This document shows, piece by piece, positions 34,376 to 42,367 of a stretch of DNA of 64,000 nt. The notes under the pieces were generated by a model, which was not told the DNA's origin, did not search any database, and saw only the letters and a list, made by a program, of their open reading frames with translations. Numbering within the stretch: position 1 is the stretch's first letter; each line of letters opens with the position of its first letter. Source of the DNA: Anaerolineales bacterium (GTDB taxonomy: Bacteria; Chloroflexota; Anaerolineae; 4572-78; J111); the NCBI GenBank assembly GCA_015075185.1, contig JABTUW010000005.1, positions 558,001 through 622,000 on the forward strand, in the 5' to 3' direction. A program made the position numbers and the translations under genes.

Positions 34376-34897
34376 TTATCCGGTTACCTTGCCATTAGCA
34401 TCGCTACTTCTCAATGAGTTGACCACTTTTCTTAATAAAGCGGCCAGGGTTTCCTGTTCTTCTTCGGACAAACCGGAAACGATGGTTGCTTCACCCTGGT
34501 TGAAGAGAGGGAAAACCTGCTCGATGAGAGCTTTTCCTTGGGGCGTCAGCTCGACCAAAACCAGGCGGCGATCCTCGGTGCTGGTCTGGCGGGTGCAGAG
34601 GCCGTTTTTTTCGAGCAAGCTGACGGTGCTGGTGACAGTGGGCCGGGTGACACCTTGCGATCTGGCAATATCGCGGGTTTCGATGGGACCCCAAATCCAG
34701 ATGATAAAGAGGGTGGCAAAGCCGGCCCAACTCAAATCAAACTCGCGTAAAACGGTGCGCTCCATTCTCAATTTGAGTTCCTGGGCTACCCGCCAGATGT
34801 TAGAGACGACACCGTAAGCGAGAAGGTTTGCGGGCAACTCCGCAATTCTTTGGCGGACGTCGAGTTCTTCGGGTGGAAAATCGTTAGCCAATGGCAT
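34376..34897 (-). CDS. MarR-family transcriptional regulator
   Basis: The 173-residue protein has the MarR winged helix: ETRDIARSQGVTRPTVTSTVSLLEKNGL (recognition helix, about residues 75-105) and the wing RQTSTEDRRLVLVELTPQGKALIEQ. Such proteins repress aromatic catabolic genes and are released by phenolic ligands (HpaR, for instance). It is the first gene of the 14-gene run and is preceded by two tandem TTAGA-type operators, so autoregulation and control of the cluster are likely. AGAGGA is 8 bases before the ATG. Confidence 0.9.
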   Translation of the reverse strand: MPLANDFPPEELDVRQRIAELPANLLAYGVVSNIWRVAQELKLRMERTVLREFDLSWAGFATLFIIWIWGPIETRDIARSQGVTRPTVTSTVSLLEKNGLCTRQTSTEDRRLVLVELTPQGKALIEQVFPLFNQGEATIVSGLSEEEQETLAALLRKVVNSLRSSDANGKVTG

Positions 34898-34974
34898 CCA
34901 TTGTCCTCTTTGATCATTAAAATTGAGGGTGTTCCAAGTGTTAAGCGAAGAAGGTGTGGGGAAAGCAAACGTCG

Positions 34975-35000
34975 TTAGAAGTCTAACGTTAGATGTCTAA
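34975..35000 (-). promoter_or_regulatory. Tandem MarR operators
   Basis: TTAGAAGTCTAA (34975-34986) and TTAGATGTCTAA (34989-35000) differ at one base; each is a TTAGA/TCTAA dyad and the centres are 14 bp apart. They lie about 80-100 bp upstream of the MarR start codon. Inverted repeats of this size and AT-rich half-sites are usual for MarR dimers. Confidence 0.6.
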
Positions 35001-35048
35001 TGAATTTAGCAGACTTTAGTAATTTTGTCAATATCTAAGTTGAGAAAG

Positions 35049-35129
35049 GTGTCCCAATTTATTAAAAAAGACCGCAGAGGTATGCTGCGCGAAAACCTCT
35101 GCGGTCTACCTAAAATCTGGGACAGACCC
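35049..35129 (-). terminator. Terminator of the GH3 gene built from a GTCCC-ended repeat
   Basis: AGACCGCAGAGG (35069-35080) pairs perfectly with CCTCTGCGGTCT (35096-35107), and read on the minus strand the stem is followed by TTTTTTAA, an intrinsic terminator for the beta-glucosidase gene ending at 35131. Outer ends GTCCCAATTTA (35051) and TAAAATCTGGGAC (35111-35123) match those of the element at 10425-10500. Confidence 0.7.
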
Positions 35130-35130
35130 G

Positions 35131-37488
35131 TTAAGAAACGGTTGCCCAGCTAAAAAATTTTTTGCAGGCGCTGATGTTGGTAGGTTTGCCGACGATGGTG
35201 AACTCGCCGGTCAAATGGATAGCATCGGCGGAACTACCAATCATGACTTTAATCAGGCCAGGCTCGACCACGAAGTTCATCTCCCGGTTATAAAAGCCGA
35301 GTTGGTTGACCGGCAGGGTAAAGGTGACAGTTCTTTTTTCCCCCGGCTGTAAGCTGACCCGTTTGAACCCTTTCAGTTCCTTGACTGGCCGGGTGACGCT
35401 GGCCTGGACGTCCTGGATGTAAAGTTGAACTACCTCGTCGCCGGCGCGCGCGCCGGTGTTGGTCACCTCCAGGCTGATGGCTACCTGGCCGCCGATTTCG
35501 ACTTCAGCCCGATTGAGGCACAGGTTTTCAAATTGAAAGGTGGTATAACTCAAACCATAACCAAACGGGAAGAGGGGTTTGGCGCTGAGGTCTACATAAT
35601 CACCTTTCCAATGAGAGCGGCCGCCGGAGATTTTATGCCCGTAGTAAATCGGGACTTGCCCCACGGCTCGCGGGAAGGTCATGGGCAGTTTGCCGCCAGG
35701 GTTGTAATCGCCGAACAGCACACCGGCCACGGCGGCTGCCCCTTCCTCGCCCGGCAGCCAGGCTTCGAGGATGGCCGGGATATGCTCGGCTATCCAGGAG
35801 ATGCTTAACGGACGCCCGTTGACCAGGACCAGAACCACGGGCGTGCCGGTCTCGTAAATGGCCCGGACCAAATCTTCCTGGACTCCCGGCAGGTTAAGCT
35901 CAGCCCGGTCGCGGGCCTCGCCGCTGGTACAGCTATCGGTCAGGCCCGCCTTATCGCCGACGACCAGCAGGGCCACGTCAGCCCGCCGGGCCAATTCGAC
36001 AGCTTCGGCAAACCCCTCTTTGGTGGGGTTGTCCACAGCGCAGCCCTGGGCGTAGTGAATAATCGTTTTGGGTGACACTTTTTCTTTAATCGCTTGCAGC
36101 ACACTGATAATCGGCACAAAATTGTCAACCAACTCCACCTTATCCGGCACGGGCATATGAAAAACATTATCTTTGTCGCGCATCTCGATCAAGGTCTCGA
36201 TGTGGCAGGGGTAGGCGTAGTCACCGATCAGATTCCTGACACTGTCGGCGTTGGGGCCGATGACGGCAATGGAGGCCAAATCTTTTTTAAGGGGCAGTAA
36301 CTCCTCCTCGTTTTTCAGCAGCACCATTGATTTTTGGGCAATTTGACGGGCCAGGGAGCGCTGCTCCGGGGTGTCAAACACCGCCGCAGTCCGGCCCGCA
36401 TCAACGTAGGGCTGCTCAAACAGGCCCAGCAAAAACTTCATGCGCAGGACTCGCCTCACACTTTGATCAATCAGGGCCTCGTCTACAAGGCCCATTTCCA
36501 CGGCCCGGCGAAGCGGTGCGCCATAACAATCGGTGCTGGGCAGTTCTACGTCAAGGCCGGCTTCCAGGGCCAGGGCGGCCGCCTCTTCTTTGCTGCTGGC
36601 TACCTGGTGGTATTCAGCCAGTTGGTTAACGGCAAAGTAATCTGCGACGACAATCCCGTCGAACCCCCACTGCTCGCGGAGAATGTGGGTCAGCAGCATT
36701 TTGGAGCCGCCACAGGGCACGCCGTCCAGCTCGTGATAGGCATTCATCACCGAGGTCAGCCCGGCTTCCTTGACCGCCGCTTCAAATGGCGCTAAAAAGA
36801 CCTCGGCCAGTTCGCGGGGGTTGAAATGCGGTGGGGCCCAGTTCATGCCGCCTTCGGACATGCCGTAGCCGACAAAATGTTTGGCGGTCGCCAGCACACC
36901 TTCCCCCCAGTTCTGTCCCTGCAAACCCCGCACAAAGGCCACGCCCATCTGCGATACCAGATAAGGGTCTTCGCCAAACGTTTCCTCTGTCCGGCCCCAG
37001 CGCGGGTCACGCGTCAGGTCAAGTACGGGCGACAGGCCCTGGTGCGCCCCGGCGGCCCGCATCTGGGTGCGCACTACCCCGGCCATCGCCTCCGTCAGTT
37101 CCGGCTCCCAGGTGCTGGCCAGGCCGATAATCTGGGGAAAACAGGTCGCATTGCGAGCCATGTAGCCGCTGCAGCACTCCTCATGAATAATGGCGGGGAT
37201 GCCCAGGCGGGTATTTTCTAGCAAATATTTCTGGATGGTATTGGCCAATTCGGCCCCGGCCGTGGGATCGAGACTGCTGGCCCCGCCGATGCGGGTTACC
37301 TGTCCCAGGCCCTGGCTGAACAGGGCACGAGCCTTGGCCGAGGAGAATTTCATATCCTCTAAAACCTCAAAAACCCAAATACTGCCCAGTTGAGCAATTT
37401 TTTCGTCGAGGTTCATCCGTGAAAGCAGGTCGGCGGTTCGCTCCTCCACGGACAACGAGGGATTTTGGTAAGGATAGGGTTGAGTCAT
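35131..37488 (-). CDS. Glycoside hydrolase family 3 beta-glucosidase-like enzyme
   Basis: The 785-residue enzyme has the usual bacterial GH3 order: TIM barrel from about residue 20 (YPYQNPSLSVEERTADLLSRM), a KHFVGYG substrate motif, the nucleophile Asp in GFDGIVVADYFAVNQ near residue 280, an alpha/beta sandwich (VLLKNEEELLPLKKDLASIAVIGPNADS) and a C-terminal fibronectin III-like domain (LEVTNTGARAGDEVVQLYIQD). No signal peptide, so it acts in the cytoplasm on imported oligosaccharides (beta-glucosides or xylosides). It is the last gene of the LacI-controlled transporter locus, 13 bases after the permease. GAGGT lies before the ATG. Confidence 0.9.
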   Translation of the reverse strand: MTQPYPYQNPSLSVEERTADLLSRMNLDEKIAQLGSIWVFEVLEDMKFSSAKARALFSQGLGQVTRIGGASSLDPTAGAELANTIQKYLLENTRLGIPAIIHEECCSGYMARNATCFPQIIGLASTWEPELTEAMAGVVRTQMRAAGAHQGLSPVLDLTRDPRWGRTEETFGEDPYLVSQMGVAFVRGLQGQNWGEGVLATAKHFVGYGMSEGGMNWAPPHFNPRELAEVFLAPFEAAVKEAGLTSVMNAYHELDGVPCGGSKMLLTHILREQWGFDGIVVADYFAVNQLAEYHQVASSKEEAAALALEAGLDVELPSTDCYGAPLRRAVEMGLVDEALIDQSVRRVLRMKFLLGLFEQPYVDAGRTAAVFDTPEQRSLARQIAQKSMVLLKNEEELLPLKKDLASIAVIGPNADSVRNLIGDYAYPCHIETLIEMRDKDNVFHMPVPDKVELVDNFVPIISVLQAIKEKVSPKTIIHYAQGCAVDNPTKEGFAEAVELARRADVALLVVGDKAGLTDSCTSGEARDRAELNLPGVQEDLVRAIYETGTPVVLVLVNGRPLSISWIAEHIPAILEAWLPGEEGAAAVAGVLFGDYNPGGKLPMTFPRAVGQVPIYYGHKISGGRSHWKGDYVDLSAKPLFPFGYGLSYTTFQFENLCLNRAEVEIGGQVAISLEVTNTGARAGDEVVQLYIQDVQASVTRPVKELKGFKRVSLQPGEKRTVTFTLPVNQLGFYNREMNFVVEPGLIKVMIGSSADAIHLTGEFTIVGKPTNISACKKFFSWATVS

Positions 37489-37501
37489 TGTTTTAACCTC
37501 A

Positions 37502-38347
37502 TTAGCCTTTAAGAGCGCCGGCGGTCAGGCCGGAGACAATCTGGCGTTCGGCCAGGAAATAAAAGATGAGAGTAGGGACCATGGATAAGGTGACGAAGGC
37601 GAGAATCAGCGGGATATCCGAAACGTATTGGCCCTTAAACTGCATAGTCCCGAGCGGAAGGGTCCACTTTGATTCACTATTGATCACCATCAGCGGGAGA
37701 AAAACCTCGTTCCATGAGCTGATCATCGCCAGCACCGATACAGCGGCGATGGCCGGCTTGGCCAGTGGGAGAAGAATCCGCCAGAAGAAATCAAAGGTGG
37801 TGCAGCCGTCAATATAAGCCGCGTCTTGCAGCTCGCCGGGGATAGATCGAAAGAAGCCGCGCAAAATGACAATGTTGAGTGACAGTCCAAAGGCGATTTG
37901 GGGAATGATGATGGCCCAGTACGTATCCAGCCAACCCAATTGGCGGAGCAAAATGTACTCAGGCAGGATAGCCACACTGATGGGAAAGAGCAGGCCGATG
38001 GTCAGGTAATTAAAGAGAAAATTTTTACCCCGGAATTCATTCCGGGCAAAGATAAAAGCGGCCAGACTGGAAAAGAAGACCACTCCGACCACTGTGCCCA
38101 CCATCACGATCAGGCTGTTACGCAGCATGCTCCAGAAGACGTCGGTGGATAAGATGCGGATGTAATTTTCCCAGCGGATCGGGTCCGGCGGCTGGTAGGG
38201 AAAGCCGGCGTACTCGCTGCGTGTTTTCAGACTGCCAAAGGCGATGATCACGAGGGGCACGACGATGATCAACACAAAGATAATCAGGATGGCGTACTGC
38301 CAGAAATAATTTGAGTAGCGTCGCAGGTTGGTTTTTTGGATCGTCAT
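37502..38347 (-). CDS. ABC sugar transporter permease (MalG/CUT1 type)
   Basis: The 281-residue integral membrane protein has six hydrophobic segments and the EAA loop YIDGCTTFDFFWRILLPLAKPAIAAVSVL that docks the ATPase. The form is typical of the second permease of carbohydrate uptake transporters. The gene lies between the first permease (15 bases upstream) and the GH3 gene. No ATPase is encoded nearby, so it likely uses a shared MsmX/UgpC-type ATPase encoded elsewhere. Confidence 0.9.
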   Translation of the reverse strand: MTIQKTNLRRYSNYFWQYAILIIFVLIIVVPLVIIAFGSLKTRSEYAGFPYQPPDPIRWENYIRILSTDVFWSMLRNSLIVMVGTVVGVVFFSSLAAFIFARNEFRGKNFLFNYLTIGLLFPISVAILPEYILLRQLGWLDTYWAIIIPQIAFGLSLNIVILRGFFRSIPGELQDAAYIDGCTTFDFFWRILLPLAKPAIAAVSVLAMISSWNEVFLPLMVINSESKWTLPLGTMQFKGQYVSDIPLILAFVTLSMVPTLIFYFLAERQIVSGLTAGALKG

Positions 38348-38362
38348 GAGGGCCAGCCTTTC

Positions 38363-39304
38363 TTAGGCACTGTAACCGCCCAGATAATCGTGCTCTTTGA
38401 AGAGTTTTTGATAAACGAGGGAGAAAGTGATACAGATAATAAACATGACCACCGCCACGGCAGAACCGTAACCCAGGTAAAAGCGGACAAAACCAAAGCG
38501 GAACAGATAAGTGGCCATCGTTTCGCTGGCGCCGGCCGGGCCGCCCTGCGACATGATCCAGACGATGGCAAACACTTGCAGCGAGCCAAGCACCGACAAA
38601 AAGATCGCGGTCCGGATAGTGCCGCGCAGCAGGGGGATGACAATATGCCGGATGGTTTGGAAACCGGACGCGCCGTCTATTTTGGCCGCTTCTTCCAGCT
38701 CGGCCGGAATACTTTGCAAACCGGCCATGAATAACAGCATGTGAAAGCCAAAATATTTCCAGGTGAGCACGATGAAGATGGCCGGCATTACGGTGGTACG
38801 ATCACCCAGAAAAGGGATGGCGTCCAGACCCAGGTTGGTCAGGAGGGCATTGATCAACCCATAATGCGGGTCAGGGTGAAGAAGGGCTTGCCAGACAAGG
38901 GCAGTAATGACTTCGGAAAATACGTAGGGCAAGAAGAAAATGGTACGGAAGAAAGTGCGTCCCGGCAACTTACGGCCCACCAGCAGGGCCAGGCTCAGGG
39001 CCAGGGGAAGTTGGACGATGATGGAGAGGCCGACAATTAACAAGCCATTCTGCAGGGCGCGCAAAAAACTCTTGTCGGTCAAGATCCGAGAATAATTATT
39101 TAGCCCCACAAAATCTGTGGCCGGGCCAAATCCTTTCCAGTTGAAAAAACTGTAATAGCCGGATTGAACAATCGGGTAAATCAAAAACACACTGAACAGC
39201 ACCATGGCCGGGGCCAGGAACAGGATAATGGTTCCAAAATCCCGTGATTTCAGCGTGGGCGTGGATTTTGCCAACCAGGGAACACGCGTTTGCCCCAGAT
39301 CCAT
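38363..39304 (-). CDS. ABC sugar transporter permease (MalF/CUT1 type)
   Basis: The 313-residue protein has about six membrane segments, the first near residues 25-45 (IILFLAPAMVLFSVFLIYPIV), a periplasmic loop, and the EAA motif AAKIDGASGFQTIRHIVIPLLRGT. I chose the ATG at 39302-39304 (MDLGQTRVPW), which has GAGGT 7 bases upstream; the frame is open 15 codons further. It partners the downstream permease. The substrate is probably a beta-linked oligosaccharide, judged by the GH3 neighbour. Confidence 0.9.
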   Translation of the reverse strand: MDLGQTRVPWLAKSTPTLKSRDFGTIILFLAPAMVLFSVFLIYPIVQSGYYSFFNWKGFGPATDFVGLNNYSRILTDKSFLRALQNGLLIVGLSIIVQLPLALSLALLVGRKLPGRTFFRTIFFLPYVFSEVITALVWQALLHPDPHYGLINALLTNLGLDAIPFLGDRTTVMPAIFIVLTWKYFGFHMLLFMAGLQSIPAELEEAAKIDGASGFQTIRHIVIPLLRGTIRTAIFLSVLGSLQVFAIVWIMSQGGPAGASETMATYLFRFGFVRFYLGYGSAVAVVMFIICITFSLVYQKLFKEHDYLGGYSA

Positions 39305-39376
39305 AGACATTACCTCGCTAAAGTTTTCAAACGGAAGGGGATTGGGCATTTAGCCCAATCCCCTTAAAAAATGTAG

Positions 39377-40792
39377 CTACTGATCCAGTTCCATAGCAGC
39401 GGAGTCTTCGATGGTCTGGGCGACCTCATCGGGGGACTTGGTTTCGGCGAAGAGTTCCTGGACGGCATCGTTGACGACGGAGCCGACGGCTGGGGGGAGA
39501 GCCTGGTCGTAGTACAGTTGCAGGTAGGGAGCTTTGGCGGCATTCTCGGCGACGGTCTTGAGGAGCGGATCCTCAATGCATTCAGCAGTGTCTTCGACGA
39601 CCGGCACGGTAAGGCCGACCTTGGTTTCAGCGCACTGCTGTTCTTTTGTGGTTAAGTACTTGAGGAAGGTAACAGCTTCATCGGGAGCGTCCTTGCCAAT
39701 CGTCCAGCCGTTACCGCCGCCGAGGGCATCGGCGGGGTCACCCTTACCCCCCTCAACCATGGGGAAGGGGAACCAGCCGAGCTTGTCGGCAATCCCCTCC
39801 TTGTTGGCGCTCTGATCCTTTTCAACAGCGGGGGCCCACTGGCCCATCAGTTCCATAGCCGCCTCGCCATTGCCCATGAGGGTGGCCTGATCGTTGTAGG
39901 TCAGGCCGAGATAGCCGTCCTGGAAGGGTTCGAGGGCAATCAGCTCCTGGAGCTTCTGGCCGGCCTGGACGAAGGGTTCGTCGGCGAAGGAGCCCTGGCG
40001 GCTGTAAGCGGCATCGAAGGCTTCCTTGCCGCCCATGCGAATGGCCAGGTAGACCCACCAGAAGTGGCCGGGCCACTTATCGCCCTCGCCCAGGGAGATG
40101 GGGGTGATGCCGGCGTCCTTGAGCTTCTGAACGTCATCGAGCAGTTCGGCCCAGGTGGTCGGCGGGGCTTCGATCCCGGCTTTTTCAAACAACTCCTTGT
40201 TGTACCAGAAGCCAACCATGCCTTGGTCACGCGGAACGCCATAATTCTTGCCCTCGAAGCTGTAGACGGCCAGCGGACCGGCGGCATAAGTATCCCGCCA
40301 GCCATCTTTATCGAGATCGGCAGTGATGTCGCGCAACAGGCCGGCCTTGACGTACTCATTCATGACGCCGCCACCCCAACTCTGGAAAACATCCGGCGGT
40401 TCGCCCGACTGCATGACCGTGGTCATCTTGGCTTTGAAGGCTTCGTTTTCGAGGACCGTAACATTTACTTTGGCGCAGGGATTATCTTTCTCGAAAGCAG
40501 CAATCGCCTCGTTGAGCACGGCTTGATGAGTTTGGTCAGTGGTAATGTGCCAGTATTCGATGGTCACCGGTTCGGCGCACTCAGCCGCTGCCACCGCTTC
40601 TTCCGTCGCCGGCGCTTCGGCTGCTGCCGCTTCTTCTGTCGCCGCTGGTGCTTCGGCTGCCGGTTCCTCAGTCGCTGCCGGAGCTTGAGCGGCTGGCTGC
40701 TCTGGGGCAGGTGTAGCCGCACCGCCACACGCGGCTAACAGAAGCCCAAGCAGTAAGATGAGCGTCAACGATAGGATTTTCTTGTTTCGCAT
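39377..40792 (-). CDS. ABC transporter sugar-binding lipoprotein
   Basis: The 471-residue protein begins MRNKKILSLTLILLLGLLLAAC, a lipoprotein signal with Cys22, followed by a linker of Ala, Glu, Pro and Thr (residues about 25-75) that spaces the receptor from the membrane. The rest is a cluster B-type extracellular solute-binding protein: VTIEYWHITTDQTHQAVLNEAIAAFEK, PPDVFQSWGGGVMNEYVKAGLL, GVPRDQGMVGFWYNKELFEKAG. AAGGAGG lies 7 bases before the ATG. A LacI operator sits 112 bases upstream, so it is the first gene of the sugar operon. Confidence 0.9.
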   Translation of the reverse strand: MRNKKILSLTLILLLGLLLAACGGAATPAPEQPAAQAPAATEEPAAEAPAATEEAAAAEAPATEEAVAAAECAEPVTIEYWHITTDQTHQAVLNEAIAAFEKDNPCAKVNVTVLENEAFKAKMTTVMQSGEPPDVFQSWGGGVMNEYVKAGLLRDITADLDKDGWRDTYAAGPLAVYSFEGKNYGVPRDQGMVGFWYNKELFEKAGIEAPPTTWAELLDDVQKLKDAGITPISLGEGDKWPGHFWWVYLAIRMGGKEAFDAAYSRQGSFADEPFVQAGQKLQELIALEPFQDGYLGLTYNDQATLMGNGEAAMELMGQWAPAVEKDQSANKEGIADKLGWFPFPMVEGGKGDPADALGGGNGWTIGKDAPDEAVTFLKYLTTKEQQCAETKVGLTVPVVEDTAECIEDPLLKTVAENAAKAPYLQLYYDQALPPAVGSVVNDAVQELFAETKSPDEVAQTIEDSAAMELDQ

Positions 40793-40903
40793 TTTTTCCT
40801 CCTTGAAAATAAACTGCCATTGAAACAACCTAAAAATAAGTAAGGTATACTGGGGATTGTTCTGATAGCCACCTCCATATCTATAATCTCTCTGGTATCG
40901 TTT

Positions 40904-40919
40904 CCGGTAACGTTACCGG
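40904..40919 (-). promoter_or_regulatory. LacI-family operator before the sugar operon
   Basis: CCGGTAACGTTACCGG is a perfect 16-bp palindrome with the AACGTT centre used by many LacI-family regulators. The same sequence recurs at 42057-42072 upstream of the lacI-type gene, which supports regulation by that protein. Confidence 0.8.
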
Positions 40920-40937
40920 AGTTGGTAAAAATCAATT

Positions 40938-40981
40938 CTGACCCTCTTGCGCCCAAATTAGTTTGGGCGCAAGAGGGTCAG
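40938..40981 (-). terminator. Terminator after the LacI-type gene
   Basis: A 20-bp perfect stem (arms beginning CTGACCCTCTTGCGCC at 40938 and ending GGGCGCAAGAGGGTCAG at 40981) with a 4-base loop lies 5 bases after the regulator's stop codon. Read on the minus strand it is followed by AATTGATTTTTACC, a T-rich tail. Confidence 0.75.
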
Positions 40982-40986
40982 AGAAA

Positions 40987-42012
40987 CTAATTTTCAGGCG
41001 CAACGGCCCGGCAGGTATTTCTCACAATCAGTTTGGTTGGCATCCGGAAAAGCTGATTTTCAAGCGGCTGGTTCTGGATTAATTTGACCAGCATTTCAAC
41101 AGCTACCCGGCCCATGTCGCTGATAAATTGATCTACTGTGGTTAAGCCGCCGTTCACAAAGGAGGCCTCTTCGATGTTATCAAAACCAACCACGGAAATA
41201 TCTTCAGGCACTTTTAGCCCAATTTCGGTGATGGCCTCAATGGCTCCAATGGCGGATCTATCGTTTGCGGCAAAAATAGCGGTGGGACGCGCCGGCAGCG
41301 CCAGCAAATTTTGGGCACAGCGATAACCGGTTTCCCGGGTAAAATCGCCAACTTGGACCAGGTTGGGATCAAAGGGAATATTAGCCTGGCAGAGGCTGTC
41401 TTTGTAACCTTGCAAGCGTCGCAGGGCGCTCTGCAAATCAGGGCGCCCGCCGATAAAACCGATGCGCCGGTGTCCCAACCCGAGCAAGTATTCCATGACC
41501 GACAGCGCGCCGACATGATTGGTCGCAATTACGGCGGGAAAATCGGTGCTGTCAAGGTGGGGATCAACAGCAACAAGGGGATAATGGGTGGAGAAGGTTT
41601 CTGCGGTGGGCGTCACGACAATGATGCCGTCGGTAATACTGCCGTTCAGCAGTGAAACGTACCGGTGTTCGCGCGCGGCCCATGACCGCTTTGTACTGTT
41701 ACCGCCGCTATAGACCAGCAGATCGTAGCCCAACTGCTCGATGGTCTGGTTGACCCCTTTGACCACATTGAGGCAAAAAGCCTGTTCTAGGTCCGGCACA
41801 ACCAGACCGATGACGTTGGTCTTGCGGCTGCGCATGCTCCTGGCGGCTAGACTGGAGGCATAACCTAAGTCCTCAATGACCCGCTGGACTTTTTCGTAAG
41901 TTTCCAAGGCCACATCATCTTTATCGTTAAGGACCCGTGACACGGTGGAAACTGAGACACTGGCAGCATGGGCTACATCTTGAATTGTTACGGTCAGCTT
42001 GGGGCGTTTCAT
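40987..42012 (-). CDS. LacI-family transcriptional repressor
   Basis: The 341-residue protein has the LacI headpiece (TIQDVAHAASVSVSTVSRVLNDKDDVALETYEKVQRVIEDLGY, residues about 8-50) with the hinge ARSMRSRKTNVIGLVVP, and a periplasmic-binding-type sensor domain to residue 335. It most likely represses the solute-binding protein, permease and GH3 genes and itself, through CCGGTAACGTTACCGG operators on both sides. The inducer should be an imported oligosaccharide. Confidence 0.9.
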   Translation of the reverse strand: MKRPKLTVTIQDVAHAASVSVSTVSRVLNDKDDVALETYEKVQRVIEDLGYASSLAARSMRSRKTNVIGLVVPDLEQAFCLNVVKGVNQTIEQLGYDLLVYSGGNSTKRSWAAREHRYVSLLNGSITDGIIVVTPTAETFSTHYPLVAVDPHLDSTDFPAVIATNHVGALSVMEYLLGLGHRRIGFIGGRPDLQSALRRLQGYKDSLCQANIPFDPNLVQVGDFTRETGYRCAQNLLALPARPTAIFAANDRSAIGAIEAITEIGLKVPEDISVVGFDNIEEASFVNGGLTTVDQFISDMGRVAVEMLVKLIQNQPLENQLFRMPTKLIVRNTCRAVAPEN

Positions 42013-42044
42013 GATGAGATCTGCTTAGCCTCATTGCTAGAGTG

Positions 42045-42072
42045 GCGGTAACGTTGCCGGTAACGTTACCGG
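42045..42072 (-). promoter_or_regulatory. Two overlapping LacI operators before the regulator gene
   Basis: GGCGGTAACGTTGCCG (42044-42059 region, one mismatch) overlaps the perfect CCGGTAACGTTACCGG at 42057-42072; the AACGTT centres are 12 bp apart. They lie 33-60 bases upstream of the LacI start codon, suggesting autoregulation. Confidence 0.7.
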
Positions 42073-42249
42073 AAATATTATACCCAGTGGCGACATATGT
42101 CAAAAAAGGAGGGTGGCTTTTAAAGGGGGTGGATTACAATGGGATGAAAAAACACGGTGTAAATCTACTAACAGTCCCTGAGTGCCGACCGCTGACCGCA
42201 GACGGCAGTTGGCGATCAAAAACAGGAGGTCTATTTTCGCCCCGGCGGG

Positions 42250-42340
42250 CTAGAGGTAGGTCAGGCTTTCGCGCACGCTGATCCGAGCGGCTTGATGCAC
42301 GGAGAACCAATTGGCTGTCATTGCCAAGCGAAGCGCCCAT
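42250..42340 (-). pseudogene. C-terminal remnant of a FtsX/MacB-type permease
   Basis: On the minus strand the frame reads ANWFSVHQAARISVRESLTYL and then TAG at 42250-42252. The ARISVRESLTYL ending is the conserved tail of FtsX-type permeases; the intact permeases in this window end SRLTVREVLAYE and ATQVSVRESLAYV. Upstream codons lose similarity by about 42340. This looks like the tail of a deleted permease gene. The rest of the 355-base gap holds the LacI operators. Confidence 0.55.
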
Positions 42341-42367
42341 GACTCCCATCACCCCAGTTTTGGCGTG

